From positions 149,370 to 213,369 of the forward strand of contig NZ_SOFE01000001.1 in NCBI RefSeq assembly GCF_004402405.1: a stretch of DNA of 64,000 bases, given 5' to 3'. The notes under the pieces were generated by a model. The model made no database searches. It had not been told where the DNA came from and was given only the letters and a program-made list of their open reading frames with translations. The translations under genes were made by a program, and so were the position numbers. This stretch comes from Cryobacterium levicorallinum. Lineage in GTDB: Bacteria > Actinomycetota > Actinomycetes > Actinomycetales > Microbacteriaceae. Positions 55,202-63,686 of the stretch are shown here, piece by piece. The stretch's first letter is position 1; each line of letters opens with the position of its first letter.

Positions 55202-56095
55202 CTAGCCGTTGGATGCGGCGTTGATGGTGATAATGTCGATGCCACCGTCGGTGACTCCCCACTCGGAGAGGATCTTGCCGTAGGAACCGTCGTCAACCAT
55301 GGACTGCAGGGCAGCCTGCACGGCTTTGGTCAGTTCCGAACCCTTGTCGACGGTGATGCCGTACGGCGCCACATCGAAGCTTTCGCCGGCGGGCTCCAGC
55401 TTGCCCTCGGCCTTGGAGATGGCATACAGGGCGACCGGCGAGTCGGCGCTGAGGGCATCAGCCTTGCCGAGCACGACCGCGTTGGTCGCTTCGTCCTGCG
55501 ATGGGTAGGGCAAGACCTCGATTGCCTCCAGCCCGGCGGCGGCACAGGCCGCGTTCTTGGCGGGAAGTTCGTCGGTGTGCTCAACCGTGTTGGCCTGTAC
55601 AGCGACGGCCAGGCCGCAGGCGTTGTCGGGGTCGACGGTACTGCCGACGGGCGCGGCCCAGAGGATGCCGGCGTTGAAGTAGTTGACGAAGTCGACCTGC
55701 TTCTCGCGTTCGAGGTTGTCGGTGAACGAGGATTCGCCGATGTCGACGGTGCCGCCGGTGATTTTGGGAATGATGGTGTCAAAGGACGCGATCTCGTACT
55801 CGGTGTCCAGGCCGAGCTTGGCCGCGATGCCGTTGGCGAGTTCAATGCCCCAGCCGATCGGTGCGCCGGACTCGTCCTTGTACTCGTTCGGCGGGTACGC
55901 CGCGTCGGTTCCGATAATGAGCACGCCCGCGCTCTTGATGTCTTCGGGGAGCAACGCGACGGCTGCGGCATCCGCTTCGATCGTGGTTCCGGAGCCTGAG
56001 GGCGTCGTGGCGGTCGTGGTGGTGTTGTCGACACAGCCGGTCAGTAGCAGAACGGCGGTGGCGGCGAAAGCCGGAACGATGTAGCGTGCGCGCAT
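55202..56095 (-). CDS. amino-acid ABC transporter substrate-binding lipoprotein (second system)
   Basis: The 297-residue family-3 binding protein has a lipobox LTGC (cysteine 21) and a mature start ALLPEDIKSAGVLIIGTDAAYPP that mirrors the first system. Further binding-fold segments are DTIIPKITGGTVDIGESSFTD, KQVDFVNYFNAGILWA and GSELTKAVQAALQSMVDDGSYGKIL. The ATG follows AAGGAAG. The 5' leader contains a perfect inverted repeat (56127-56148) that may be an operator. Confidence 0.93.
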   Translation of the reverse strand: MRARYIVPAFAATAVLLLTGCVDNTTTTATTPSGSGTTIEADAAAVALLPEDIKSAGVLIIGTDAAYPPNEYKDESGAPIGWGIELANGIAAKLGLDTEYEIASFDTIIPKITGGTVDIGESSFTDNLEREKQVDFVNYFNAGILWAAPVGSTVDPDNACGLAVAVQANTVEHTDELPAKNAACAAAGLEAIEVLPYPSQDEATNAVVLGKADALSADSPVALYAISKAEGKLEPAGESFDVAPYGITVDKGSELTKAVQAALQSMVDDGSYGKILSEWGVTDGGIDIITINAASNG

Positions 56096-56126
56096 GGCAC
56101 TTCCTTCTTCATTTGGTCGAAAATGC

Positions 56127-56148
56127 GTGGATTCTACGGTGAATCCAC
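56127..56148. promoter_or_regulatory. inverted repeat in leader of second amino-acid ABC operon
   Basis: GTGGATTC (56127-56134) and GAATCCAC (56141-56148) form a perfect 8-bp inverted pair with a 6-base spacer, 32-53 bp before the binding-protein ATG. It is a candidate operator or RNA hairpin. Confidence 0.5.
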
Positions 56149-56243
56149 ACGCGAGTAAGACCTAACGAGCCTAGTGCAACCGCAGCCGACTGTTTTCGAG
56201 CCCCTGGCATTCAAGCGATTTTGACCAGTGGATGCTGCGGATC

Positions 56244-56249
56244 TATCGT
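56244..56249 (+). promoter_or_regulatory. -10 hexamer of leaderless GNAT gene
   Basis: TATCGT is followed by six bases and the GTG at 56256, favouring that start over the ATG at 56232. Confidence 0.6.
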
Positions 56250-56255
56250 CAAAAG

Positions 56256-56768
56256 GTGCCCAACTTGAGACCGAACATCCTGTACACCTCACCGACCGAC
56301 CCGCTCGCGGCAACGCTGGTGGCCGAACTCTCGCGGGAGTATGACGAGCGCTACGGCCTGAACAACGGGATTCCCGCGTCGGTCGAGCTCAGCCGGTATC
56401 CGGCCCGGCGCTTTCAGCCGATCGATGGCGGCACCTTTTTGCTGCTCGTCGAGAACGGAAAAGCGATTGCCGGCGGCGCGTTCATGCGGGGCGAGAATGA
56501 TTCCGTCGAGGTGAAGAGAGTCTGGACGCACTCCGCGCATCGCCGCCGTGGCCTGGCCCGCCAGGTGATGGCCGAGCTGGAGGCCGAGGCGGGGCGGCGG
56601 CGCATCCGTTCTATTGTGCTGACCACGGGAGCACGACAACCCGAGGCCGTGGCGCTGTACCTCTCGCTCGGGTATGAGCCGCAGTTCGACCTTGACGACG
56701 ATTGGGAATCGATCGGGTATTTGGAGTTTCGCAAGCAGCTCGCCGTGGTCGACGAGCAGTTCAGCTAG
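56256..56768 (+). CDS. GNAT-family N-acetyltransferase
   Basis: The 170-residue protein has the GNAT core: GGTFLLLVENGKAIAGGAFM (strands), EVKRVWTHSAHRRRGLARQVMAELE with the acetyl-CoA-binding R/Q-x-x-G-x-A loop, IVLTTGARQPEAVALYLSLGYEP. Substrate not identifiable. The GTG at 56256 was chosen because TATCGT lies exactly six bases upstream; an ATG at 56232 in frame has no ribosome site. The stop overlaps the stop of a reverse-strand relic by 3 bp. Confidence 0.85.
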   Translation: MPNLRPNILYTSPTDPLAATLVAELSREYDERYGLNNGIPASVELSRYPARRFQPIDGGTFLLLVENGKAIAGGAFMRGENDSVEVKRVWTHSAHRRRGLARQVMAELEAEAGRRRIRSIVLTTGARQPEAVALYLSLGYEPQFDLDDDWESIGYLEFRKQLAVVDEQFS

Positions 56769-57197
56769 TACATGCTGAATACGGAATATGTGTACGAGGC
56801 AGCCGATTGGGCGGCTTCGAGCAGCTGCACGGTCTGGTCGACGACCTCGGTGAAGGGCAGGTTGTGCGCCAAGAGTGTGCAGAGCGGGCACTAGCCCGGT
56901 GGTTGACCGGCCAGCCGGGCCCTGCGGCTGTGCGGCGTGCAGCGCCTCGATAACGAGAATCTCAAGCAAGAGCGCGACGACCCGGTCGGCCGCATTCGAG
57001 AGCCGGTCCTTGGCCGAACCACCGGGGTTACGTCCTTCGAGCTTGACCAGCACCCGGGCCGGCAGCCCGGCGGCGAGCACCCGCAGCTCAACCAACGGGG
57101 TATTACCCACAAGGTCCGCGACGCTCGCGAGCACGTCTTCGCGCAGCGGTTCTTCCGCCGACGGCATCGGTGCCGCGAGGTGCCCGGTGCTGCTCAT
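56766..57197 (-). pseudogene. cysteine-synthase N-terminal fragment with fused relic
   Basis: From the ATG at 57197 (after GGAGAG) the frame reads DLVGNTPLVELRVL, LPARVLVKLEGRNPGGSAKDRLSN, the start of a CysK/CysM-type enzyme including the PLP-lysine motif. After about 70 residues homology ends; the normal enzyme is about 310. In another frame the last 130 bp encode LAHNLPFTEVVDQTVQLLEAAQSAASYTYSVFSMY and stop at 56766, apparently the C-terminus of an unrelated protein. The locus is a deletion relic of two genes. The ribosome site of the first is still intact. Confidence 0.75.
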
Positions 57198-57313
57198 CTC
57201 TCCATGGTAAATCTCCCGGCGCACACTGACCCCAGGGGTGCGACCATTACCGGCACGCCGAAAACGGATGCCGCGGCGCCTGCTGGCTTAAGCTGCATCC
57301 GTTCTGAGAAAAG

Positions 57314-58321
57314 TTACTGAATAGCGGCGGAGAGCAGGGCGACGTAGTCGTCGAGTCCCCAGCTCAGCGAGAGTCCGGTGGGCGGAGAAACGGACGAGAT
57401 GAAGGCCGCGCCGACCGGGCTTGCGACCGTGCCGGCCTGCACCTGCGGCATGGCCTGGGCGTAGCTCGCGTTCAGGAACGCGTCGGACTCTTCCTGGGTG
57501 GAGCCGAAGTTGACCAGCAGGTCGCTGTCGAGCTGGTCGAGCTGCTCGTAGCTGAGCGTGTAGTAGAAGCTCGCCTCGTCGGTCGCGAGGTCGTCGACGG
57601 CGGGAGCGCTGACGAAGCCGAGGTCGAGGGTGAAGTCGACGCGCGGGTCTTCCTTCTTATAGATGTAGAAAGTTCCGGCGCTGTCGCTGGTGAGGGCGAT
57701 GGTCTTGCCGGCGAATTCAGGGTGCGCGGCGGCCTGATCGGCGATTTCGGTGTCGATCGATGCGAGCAATTTGTCGGCCTCATCGGTCTTGCCGAGCGCG
57801 GTTCCGGTGATTTCGATCAGTTCGCGCCACGGGGTGGCCCAGGCGTCGCCCGGGTAGGCGACGACCGGGGCGATCTCGCTGAGCAGGTCGTATTCCTGCT
57901 CGGTAATGCCGGAGTACGCGGCGAGAATCACGTCCGGCGCGGACGCGGCGATGTCTTCGTAGGGCGGCTCCTGGGTGTCGGGCAGAATGACGGGCATCTC
58001 TTCGCCTTCGAGCGCCTCGTTGATCCACGGCAGCACGCCGTTTTCATCGCCGGCGTAGCTTTGGAACGGCATCGCCACCGGAGTCACGCCGAGCGCGATC
58101 GCGTCGTCTGCGCTGCCCCAGCCCCAGGTCACGACGCGGGTCGGCTGCTCGTCGATCGTGGTTTCGCCGAACGCGTGCTCGATAGTGACGGGAAAGCTGC
58201 CGGATGCCGCGGTGTCCGCGGCAGGGTCGGTCGCGTCATCCGCGGCGGCCGTGCAACCGCTCAGGGTCAGAGCGAGAATGCTGGCGGCGGCAGCCAATGT
58301 GACGGTGAGGCGTCGGGACAC
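57314..58321 (-). CDS. iron-siderophore ABC transporter substrate-binding lipoprotein
   Basis: The 335-residue FepB/FecB-type binding protein has a lipoprotein signal with lipobox LSGC (cysteine 23), then PTRVVTWGWGSADDAIALGVTPV, PPYEDIAASAPDVILAAYSG and the trailing LSLSWGLDDYVALLSAA, as in class III solute-binding proteins for ferric siderophores. The GTG at 58321 follows CTGGAGATTTTC; the longer frame to 58354 starts before that site. An IdeR/DtxR-type iron box lies 49-67 bp upstream. It is the last gene of the siderophore operon order but has its own promoter region. Confidence 0.92.
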   Translation of the reverse strand: MSRRLTVTLAAAASILALTLSGCTAAADDATDPAADTAASGSFPVTIEHAFGETTIDEQPTRVVTWGWGSADDAIALGVTPVAMPFQSYAGDENGVLPWINEALEGEEMPVILPDTQEPPYEDIAASAPDVILAAYSGITEQEYDLLSEIAPVVAYPGDAWATPWRELIEITGTALGKTDEADKLLASIDTEIADQAAAHPEFAGKTIALTSDSAGTFYIYKKEDPRVDFTLDLGFVSAPAVDDLATDEASFYYTLSYEQLDQLDSDLLVNFGSTQEESDAFLNASYAQAMPQVQAGTVASPVGAAFISSVSPPTGLSLSWGLDDYVALLSAAIQ

Positions 58322-58369
58322 GAAAATCTCCAGTTCGTCGGGCGCGGGCGACATTCTCGCCCTGCTTGA

Positions 58370-58388
58370 TAAGGGTAGCCTACCCTAA
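58370..58388 (-). promoter_or_regulatory. IdeR/DtxR-type iron box
   Basis: TAAGGGTAGCCTACCCTAA is a 19-bp near-perfect palindrome (8 of 9 pairs) that closely matches the DtxR/IdeR consensus TTAGGTTAGGCTAACCTAA. It lies between the ATPase stop and the binding-protein start. Confidence 0.8.
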
Positions 58389-58390
58389 AT

Positions 58391-59290
58391 TCAAACGCGT
58401 TCGATTTGTCGGGATTCGGGCGCAGCCTCTGGGACCGCTGTCGGAGGGGCAGCAGGCGCAGCGCTGGGGACAGCGCTGTCCGACCCTGAAGCCGGCGCCC
58501 GGCCGTGGAACCGACCGATCGGTACGACCATGGGCGAGCCGCAGACCGGGTCGGGTCTGATGAGCGCCTCGAGGTCGAAGGCCTCGCGCACGATCTCGGC
58601 CGTGAGCGTCTCGGCCGGCGCGCCATTGGCGACGATGCGTCCAGCCCGCATAACGACAAGGTGATCGGCATAACGGGCGGCCAGGTTGAGGTCGTGCAGC
58701 ACCATCACAACGGTCGTGCCGCGCTCACGATTGCGTTCGAGCAGTAAGTCGAGCACCTCAATCTGGTGGGTGACATCGAGAAAGGTGGTCGGTTCGTCGA
58801 GCAGCAGAATCTCGGGATCCTGCGCAAGCGCCATGGCAATCCAGACGCGTTGGCGCTGGCCGCCGGAGAGGTCCTCAAGGCGGCGGGAGGCGAGCTGGTC
58901 GGTGTTGGTGGCGGCCATGGCCGCGGCGACGGTCTCTCCGTCGGTGCTTGACCACTGCCGAAACCAGCCCTGGTGCGGGTAGCGCCCACGCCCGACGAGG
59001 TCGGCCACGGTGATGCCGTCCGGGGCGACCGGCTGCTGGGGCAGCAGGCCCACGACGGTCGCGACTTTCTTGCCGGGGAGCGCGGCGATGTTGCGACCAT
59101 TCAGGGTGACCTGGCCGGCATCCGGTTTCAGCAGCCTGGCGAGGCCCTTGAGTAGCGTGGATTTGCCGGAGGCGTTGGCCCCGACGATGACGGTGATCGC
59201 GCCGGGAACCACCTCGAGGTCGAGGTTGTCGATGATGCGGGTCTGGTCGTAGCCGAGGCTGACGCCCTCGGCGCGCAGGAGCTGGGTCAT
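58391..59290 (-). CDS. iron-siderophore ABC transporter ATP-binding protein
   Basis: The 299-residue FepC/FecE-type ATPase has Walker A VGANASGKSTLL, Q-loop LLPQQP, signature LSGGQRQRVWIAMALA, Walker B ILLLDEPTTFLD and VLHDLNLAARYADH. The C-terminal 45 residues are Ala/Pro-rich and not part of the fold. The start overlaps the permease stop by one base (TGATG). The second iron box lies immediately after its stop. Confidence 0.94.
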   Translation of the reverse strand: MTQLLRAEGVSLGYDQTRIIDNLDLEVVPGAITVIVGANASGKSTLLKGLARLLKPDAGQVTLNGRNIAALPGKKVATVVGLLPQQPVAPDGITVADLVGRGRYPHQGWFRQWSSTDGETVAAAMAATNTDQLASRRLEDLSGGQRQRVWIAMALAQDPEILLLDEPTTFLDVTHQIEVLDLLLERNRERGTTVVMVLHDLNLAARYADHLVVMRAGRIVANGAPAETLTAEIVREAFDLEALIRPDPVCGSPMVVPIGRFHGRAPASGSDSAVPSAAPAAPPTAVPEAAPESRQIERV

Positions 59291-60351
59291 CAGGCGCCCT
59301 TTCCGGTTGTATTGCTGGTGGCGAGCAGCCAGAGCAGGTAGGGGGCGCCGATCGCGCCCGTGATGATTCCGGCCGGCAGTTCGAGCTGCCCCGGCAGCAG
59401 GTGTTGGGCGGCGAAGTCGGCGGCCGTGGTGATCAGCGCTCCGATCAAGGCGGCCGAAATCAGGGCGAGCCCCCCGGAGCCGACGATGCGACGGGCGATC
59501 GGCGCCGCGACGAACGCCACAAAGGCGAGCGGGCCGACCGCCGCTGTCGCCGTCGCGGCGAGGGCGACCGCGATCACGAGCAGCACGAGTCGGGTGCGTT
59601 CGGCGCCAACGCCGAGGCTCGTTGCAAGATCGTCACCAAGCTGCAGGGCGCGCAGGCGGCCACTCAGCAGCCGAATGATGGGCAGCAGCACGAGCAGCAC
59701 CACGGCGACGACCGAAATATCCTGCCAGCGGGCACCGCTCACACTGCCGACCAGCCAGAGCAGGGCGCCCTGCGCGTCGTTCAGGTCGGCGCGGGAGAGC
59801 AGATAGCCGAGCAGCCCCTGCACCATGAACGCGACCCCGACACCGATCAGCACAAAGCGGTAGCCGACAACTCCCCCGCGCCAGGCCAGCAAATAGATAG
59901 CGCAGGCGACGATAATGGCCCCGGCAAACGCCGCGAGCGAGGTGGCGACGGCACCGAAGCCGAGAATGAGCATGCCGAACACTGCGGCAGCGCTCGCTCC
60001 CCCGGTCACTCCGATAATGTCGGGGCTCGCGAGCGGATTGCGCAACACGGTCTGGAACAGTGCGCCCGAGATTGCGAACGCCACGCCGACGAGCACGGCG
60101 AGGGTCAGCCGCGGCAGACGCAGCGACAGCACGATGAAGTTCTCGCTCTGCGTTCCCTGCCCGGTGAGCGTGCGCAGCAGGTCGGGCACGCTGAGCGAAT
60201 ACGCTCCGATCGCGAGGCTGAAGGCACCGACGATGACGAGGGCACCGAGCAGCCCGAGCACGATCCGGCGCTCGCGTCTGCGGAGCTGCGCGCGCGTGTG
60301 GGCCAGCGGTGCGGCATCCGCTTTTAAACCGAATACTGTCGTCCCGGCCAT
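59290..60351 (-). CDS. FecCD-family siderophore permease (second)
   Basis: The 353-residue membrane protein has about ten helices. Conserved features: IVLSLRLPRLTLAVLVGVAFAISGALFQTVLRNPLASPDIIGVTGGAS (the FecCD signature), LGVGAERTRLVLL and VGPLAFVAFVAAPIARRIVG. It starts at ATG 60351, overlapping the upstream permease stop by one base. Forms a heterodimeric channel with the first permease. Confidence 0.94.
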   Translation of the reverse strand: MAGTTVFGLKADAAPLAHTRAQLRRRERRIVLGLLGALVIVGAFSLAIGAYSLSVPDLLRTLTGQGTQSENFIVLSLRLPRLTLAVLVGVAFAISGALFQTVLRNPLASPDIIGVTGGASAAAVFGMLILGFGAVATSLAAFAGAIIVACAIYLLAWRGGVVGYRFVLIGVGVAFMVQGLLGYLLSRADLNDAQGALLWLVGSVSGARWQDISVVAVVLLVLLPIIRLLSGRLRALQLGDDLATSLGVGAERTRLVLLVIAVALAATATAAVGPLAFVAFVAAPIARRIVGSGGLALISAALIGALITTAADFAAQHLLPGQLELPAGIITGAIGAPYLLWLLATSNTTGKGA

Positions 60352-61403
60352 CACAGGCCGGCCAGTTTCACTCGGCGCACGAGCGCAATGAGTACCGGCG
60401 CGCCGAGGAAGGCGACGACGAGGCCGGCCTCGATTTCGCCGGGCTGGGCGATGATGCGGCCGAGCACATCCGCCGCGACGAGCAGGGTGGGGCCGAACAA
60501 CGCGGAAAACGCAATAATGAGGCGGTAGTCCGGGCCGGTGATCCAGCGTGCCACGTGCGGCACAGCGAGTCCGACGAACACAATCGGGCCGGCCATCGCG
60601 GTCGCCGAGCCGCACAGCAGCACGATCGCGACGGCGCAGACGATGCGAGCGGTGACCAGATTTTGGCCGAGACCACGGGCGAGATCGTCCCCGAGGGCGA
60701 GGGCATTGAGCATACGTGCAGCCACGATGGCGAGAATCGCGCCGACCAGAATGAACGGGGCCAGCGGCAGGGCAGCGTCGAGGCCACGCGCGACGAGGGA
60801 GCCAGCCGCCCAGAACCGGTAGCGGTCGAAGGCCTCCGAGTCGGCCAGCAGCACGATGGTAATGAGCGAGGTGAACGCCGCCGTCAGCGCGGTTCCGGCG
60901 AGGGCCAGCTTGACCGGGGTGGCGCCTTCACGGCCGAGCGAGCCGATTAGATAGACGATCGTCGCGGCCACCGCGGCGCCGGTAAAGGCGAACCAGACGT
61001 AGCCGAGCGCGGTGGTGACACCGAACCAGCCGATGCCGGCGACGACGAACAGGGAGGCGCCGGCGTTGACGCCGAGCAGACCCGGGTCGGCGAGCGGGTT
61101 GCGAGTGACACCCTGCATGAGGGCCCCGGCCAGGCCGAGGGCCAGGCCGGCGAGCAGTCCGACGACGGTGCGCGGCACGCGCAGGTCCAGGATGACGGTG
61201 CGGTCAGTCAGCGCAGTGTCGGTCAGGGTTCGATCGGGGTCGATCAGGGCATCGAGCACGGTGCCGAGGGCGATCTCCCGGGTGCCGACGACGAGCGACG
61301 CGGCGATGGTCAGAACGAGCAGCGCGAGCGCGAGGGCGAAGCCGATGACGACGCGGCGCGGCCGGGTTCGGGTTCGCTCCGGCCGTGCCAGAACCAGAGT
61401 CAC
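60351..61403 (-). CDS. FecCD-family siderophore permease (first)
   Basis: The 350-residue membrane protein shows the same signature (LRVPRTVVGLLAGLALGLAGALMQGVTRNPLADPGLLGVNAGAS) and MAGPIVFVGLAVPHVARWITGPDYRLI. GTG start, overlapping the siderophore-interacting protein stop by 4 bp (GTGA). Together with the other permease, ATPase and binding protein it forms a ferric-siderophore importer. Confidence 0.94.
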   Translation of the reverse strand: MTLVLARPERTRTRPRRVVIGFALALALLVLTIAASLVVGTREIALGTVLDALIDPDRTLTDTALTDRTVILDLRVPRTVVGLLAGLALGLAGALMQGVTRNPLADPGLLGVNAGASLFVVAGIGWFGVTTALGYVWFAFTGAAVAATIVYLIGSLGREGATPVKLALAGTALTAAFTSLITIVLLADSEAFDRYRFWAAGSLVARGLDAALPLAPFILVGAILAIVAARMLNALALGDDLARGLGQNLVTARIVCAVAIVLLCGSATAMAGPIVFVGLAVPHVARWITGPDYRLIIAFSALFGPTLLVAADVLGRIIAQPGEIEAGLVVAFLGAPVLIALVRRVKLAGL

Positions 61404-62368
61404 TGAGCTTCGGACCGGCCGAGCCGCCAGTAGCCCATGAAGGCCACGCGCTTTCGGTCGATGCCGGTTTCACTCACCAGAAAACGGCGCAGCAGCTTGA
61501 TCATGCAGGATTCACCCGCGAGCCAGGCGTAGAAACCGGTGCCGGTTTCATCGTTGGGCGATTCCCAGAGCAGGTCGCAGTCCACGTCGATGTCCGCCCA
61601 GGGCTGCGGGGTGGCGGCGACCGCCGTCTTGACGAGCGAACGATTGTTCGCCACCCAGCCGCGCACCGCGGCGTCGAGTCGCTCACCGTGCGGGGCGGTG
61701 TCGCGAGCCAGCCAGGTGATTTCGCAACCGGAGGGGAGGTCGAGGGGTGGGGCATCCGCTTCGGTGGGCACTTCGACGAAGGCGCGCGCGCGGCGGCCGG
61801 CCGGGAGACTCTCGAGGATGCTGCAGATGGCTGGAGCTGCGGTTTCGTCGCCGGCCAGCAGCAATTCGGTCGCCTGCGCCGGGTGCCAGTCGAGGCCGAT
61901 GGCGCGGCCCGGGCTACGCTCGTCGGGCCCGATGATGAGCACGTCACTGCCGACCGACGCCGTGTACAGCCAGCGCGCAGCCGGGCCGAGCGAGCCGTGA
62001 CCGTTGTGGGTGACGAAATCCACGTCGATTTCACGCAGTTCGGGGCGCACAGCGCGAACCGTGTAGGTGCGAAACGGGTTGCGATCGGCGTCCGGCAGCG
62101 CGCGCCAGCGGGCGTACCAGCTTCCGTCGGCGATGGTGGACTCGTCGTTTGCACCAATGTCGGACAGGCCACGGCCGAGCAGCGGCAACACGATCTTGAC
62201 CCTCTGGTCGAGCCCGGCGGTACTGAAGGTGTCAAACTGCTCACCGAAGAAGGTCACCCGAGTGAAATGCTTACTCAGGGAACGGATGCCCACTACCGTG
62301 GCCCGATAGGGTCGATAGGCCGGACGATCCAGGACCGCAGTCGCACTCTCGTTCGGTAAGGTAAGCAT
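61400..62368 (-). CDS. siderophore-interacting protein (ferric-siderophore reductase, SIP family)
   Basis: The 322-residue FAD-binding protein has the SIP pattern: LSKHFTRVTFFGEQFDTF, RTYTVRAVRPELREIDVDFVTHNGHGSLGPAARWL (flavin/ferredoxin-reductase-like fold), LLAGDETAAPAICSILESLP and GWVANNRSL. The C-terminus GFYAWLAGESCMIKLLRRFLV...GYWRLGRSE is typical. It would reduce imported ferric siderophore to release iron. First gene of the operon. CATACT lies exactly six bases before the ATG and an iron box spans the start codon, so it is probably leaderless and IdeR-repressed. Confidence 0.92.
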   Translation of the reverse strand: MLTLPNESATAVLDRPAYRPYRATVVGIRSLSKHFTRVTFFGEQFDTFSTAGLDQRVKIVLPLLGRGLSDIGANDESTIADGSWYARWRALPDADRNPFRTYTVRAVRPELREIDVDFVTHNGHGSLGPAARWLYTASVGSDVLIIGPDERSPGRAIGLDWHPAQATELLLAGDETAAPAICSILESLPAGRRARAFVEVPTEADAPPLDLPSGCEITWLARDTAPHGERLDAAVRGWVANNRSLVKTAVAATPQPWADIDVDCDLLWESPNDETGTGFYAWLAGESCMIKLLRRFLVSETGIDRKRVAFMGYWRLGRSEAQ

Positions 62369-62380
62369 TGCCTTAGTATG
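62357..62380 (-). promoter_or_regulatory. iron box overlapping leaderless start of siderophore operon
   Basis: TAAGGTAAGCATTGCCTTA (62357-62375, 7 of 9 pairs symmetrical) resembles the IdeR/DtxR box and covers the ATG (62368). Read on the reverse strand, CATACT (62380-62375) is the -10, six bases before the ATG. A further CATGCCTTA half-site lies at 62382-62390. Confidence 0.65.
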
Positions 62381-62459
62381 GCATGCCTTAGCTGGGGTTT
62401 GTCCAGCACCGCAATTTTCGCGGTCAGCTGCCCGCCCCGGTTTTCAATCGGCCCCGCCG

Positions 62460-62465
62460 TAGACT
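62460..62465 (+). promoter_or_regulatory. -10 hexamer of leaderless MFS gene
   Basis: TAGACT is followed by GAAATC and the GTG at 62472. Confidence 0.65.
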
Positions 62466-62471
62466 GAAATC

Positions 62472-63680
62472 GTGAAAAGCTACTGGACCCTTCTGCGCAC
62501 GCCCGGCGTATCCCGCCTTATCGCTGCGCAGTTGACGGCCCGTTTTCCCTTCGGAATGCTCTCCCTCGCTTTTCTCATTCACATTGAGCGGATCTTTGAT
62601 TCCTACGGCGCGGCCGGACTGGTTCTCGGTGCCATGAGCATCGGTCAGGCCATCGCCGGGCCGCTCACCAGCCGACTGATGGGCCGACTCGGTATGCGCC
62701 CGGTGATTATCGCCACCATGTTCATCTGCGCGGTGTCGATCATCGTGATGGCGCTGATTTCGCTGTCGGTGCTGAACCTCATGCTGATCGGATTCGTCGC
62801 CGGCCTGTCCACCCCGCCGATTCAACCGGCCGTGCGCACGATTTACCCCAAAATCGTCAACTCCCGCCAGCTCACCCCGCTCTTCTCGCTGGATGCCTCG
62901 GCGCAGGAGATCATCTGGGTGCTCGGCCCGGTGATCGCTACCTTCGTGGCGCTGCAGGTATCGACGACCGCGGGCATCCTGCTCGCCGCATTCTTCCTGG
63001 TCGCCGGCGGAATCTGGTTCGTCGCCCTGCCCGAGGTAGGCCGGGTGCGCATCCCGCGCAGCCGCCGCAAGCTCGGCGTTGTGCTCAAAAAACCCGAGGT
63101 TCTGCTCAGCACGGTCGTTGGTTTCACGCTCGTTGCCGCCTGCGCCGCGGTCGAAGCCGGTGTGGTTGCGGTGTTCGGCCACGGCAGCGCCGACGCCGGC
63201 TGGGTGCTCGGCATCTTCGCGATCGGTTCGCTCATCGGCGGCCTGGCACTCGGACACGCTCCGATCGGCCCTTGGGCCCTCGCCGCCCGCATGCTCATCG
63301 TCACCATCGGGTTAATTCTGGCCAGCCTGTGGCTCACCTTTTGGTGGCTCTCCCTCGCGCTGCTCCTGGCCGGGGTCGGCATCGCGCCCGCCTTCGCTGT
63401 TCTTTTCGGCATCGTCTCGGCGAGCGTGAAATTCAGCGACACCGCCGAAGCCTATGGCTGGGTCGGTACCGGCCAGCTGATCGGCGCAGCCATGGGCTCC
63501 GCCATCGCCGGGTTCTCGATCGACCATTCCGGCCCGGTGTCGGCGATCTACGTCGCCGCCGGTTTCGCGGGCCTCGGCTGCATCATCCCAGCGCTCGGCC
63601 GCCGCTGGCACCCGGACCTGCGCGGGCGCGATATCAGCCCCATTCCCGACACCGAGCCCATCCAGGTGCAGGTCTCGTAA
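62472..63680 (+). CDS. MFS transporter
   Basis: The 402-residue protein has 12 predicted helices and the major-facilitator loop pattern GAMSIGQAIAGPLTSRLMGRLGMRPV between helices 2 and 3. The family resembles drug or metabolite exporters. It diverges from the siderophore operon across 103 bp that hold the iron box and two leaderless promoters, so it could export a siderophore, but no specific residues show that. Start GTG fixed by TAGACT six bases upstream. Confidence 0.88.
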   Translation: MKSYWTLLRTPGVSRLIAAQLTARFPFGMLSLAFLIHIERIFDSYGAAGLVLGAMSIGQAIAGPLTSRLMGRLGMRPVIIATMFICAVSIIVMALISLSVLNLMLIGFVAGLSTPPIQPAVRTIYPKIVNSRQLTPLFSLDASAQEIIWVLGPVIATFVALQVSTTAGILLAAFFLVAGGIWFVALPEVGRVRIPRSRRKLGVVLKKPEVLLSTVVGFTLVAACAAVEAGVVAVFGHGSADAGWVLGIFAIGSLIGGLALGHAPIGPWALAARMLIVTIGLILASLWLTFWWLSLALLLAGVGIAPAFAVLFGIVSASVKFSDTAEAYGWVGTGQLIGAAMGSAIAGFSIDHSGPVSAIYVAAGFAGLGCIIPALGRRWHPDLRGRDISPIPDTEPIQVQVS

Positions 63681-63683
63681 CAT
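63678..63683 (+). promoter_or_regulatory. -10 hexamer of leaderless AKR gene overlapping MFS stop
   Basis: TAACAT, whose first three bases are the MFS stop codon, is followed by six bases and the ATG at 63690. Confidence 0.65.
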
Positions 63684-63686
63684 TGA

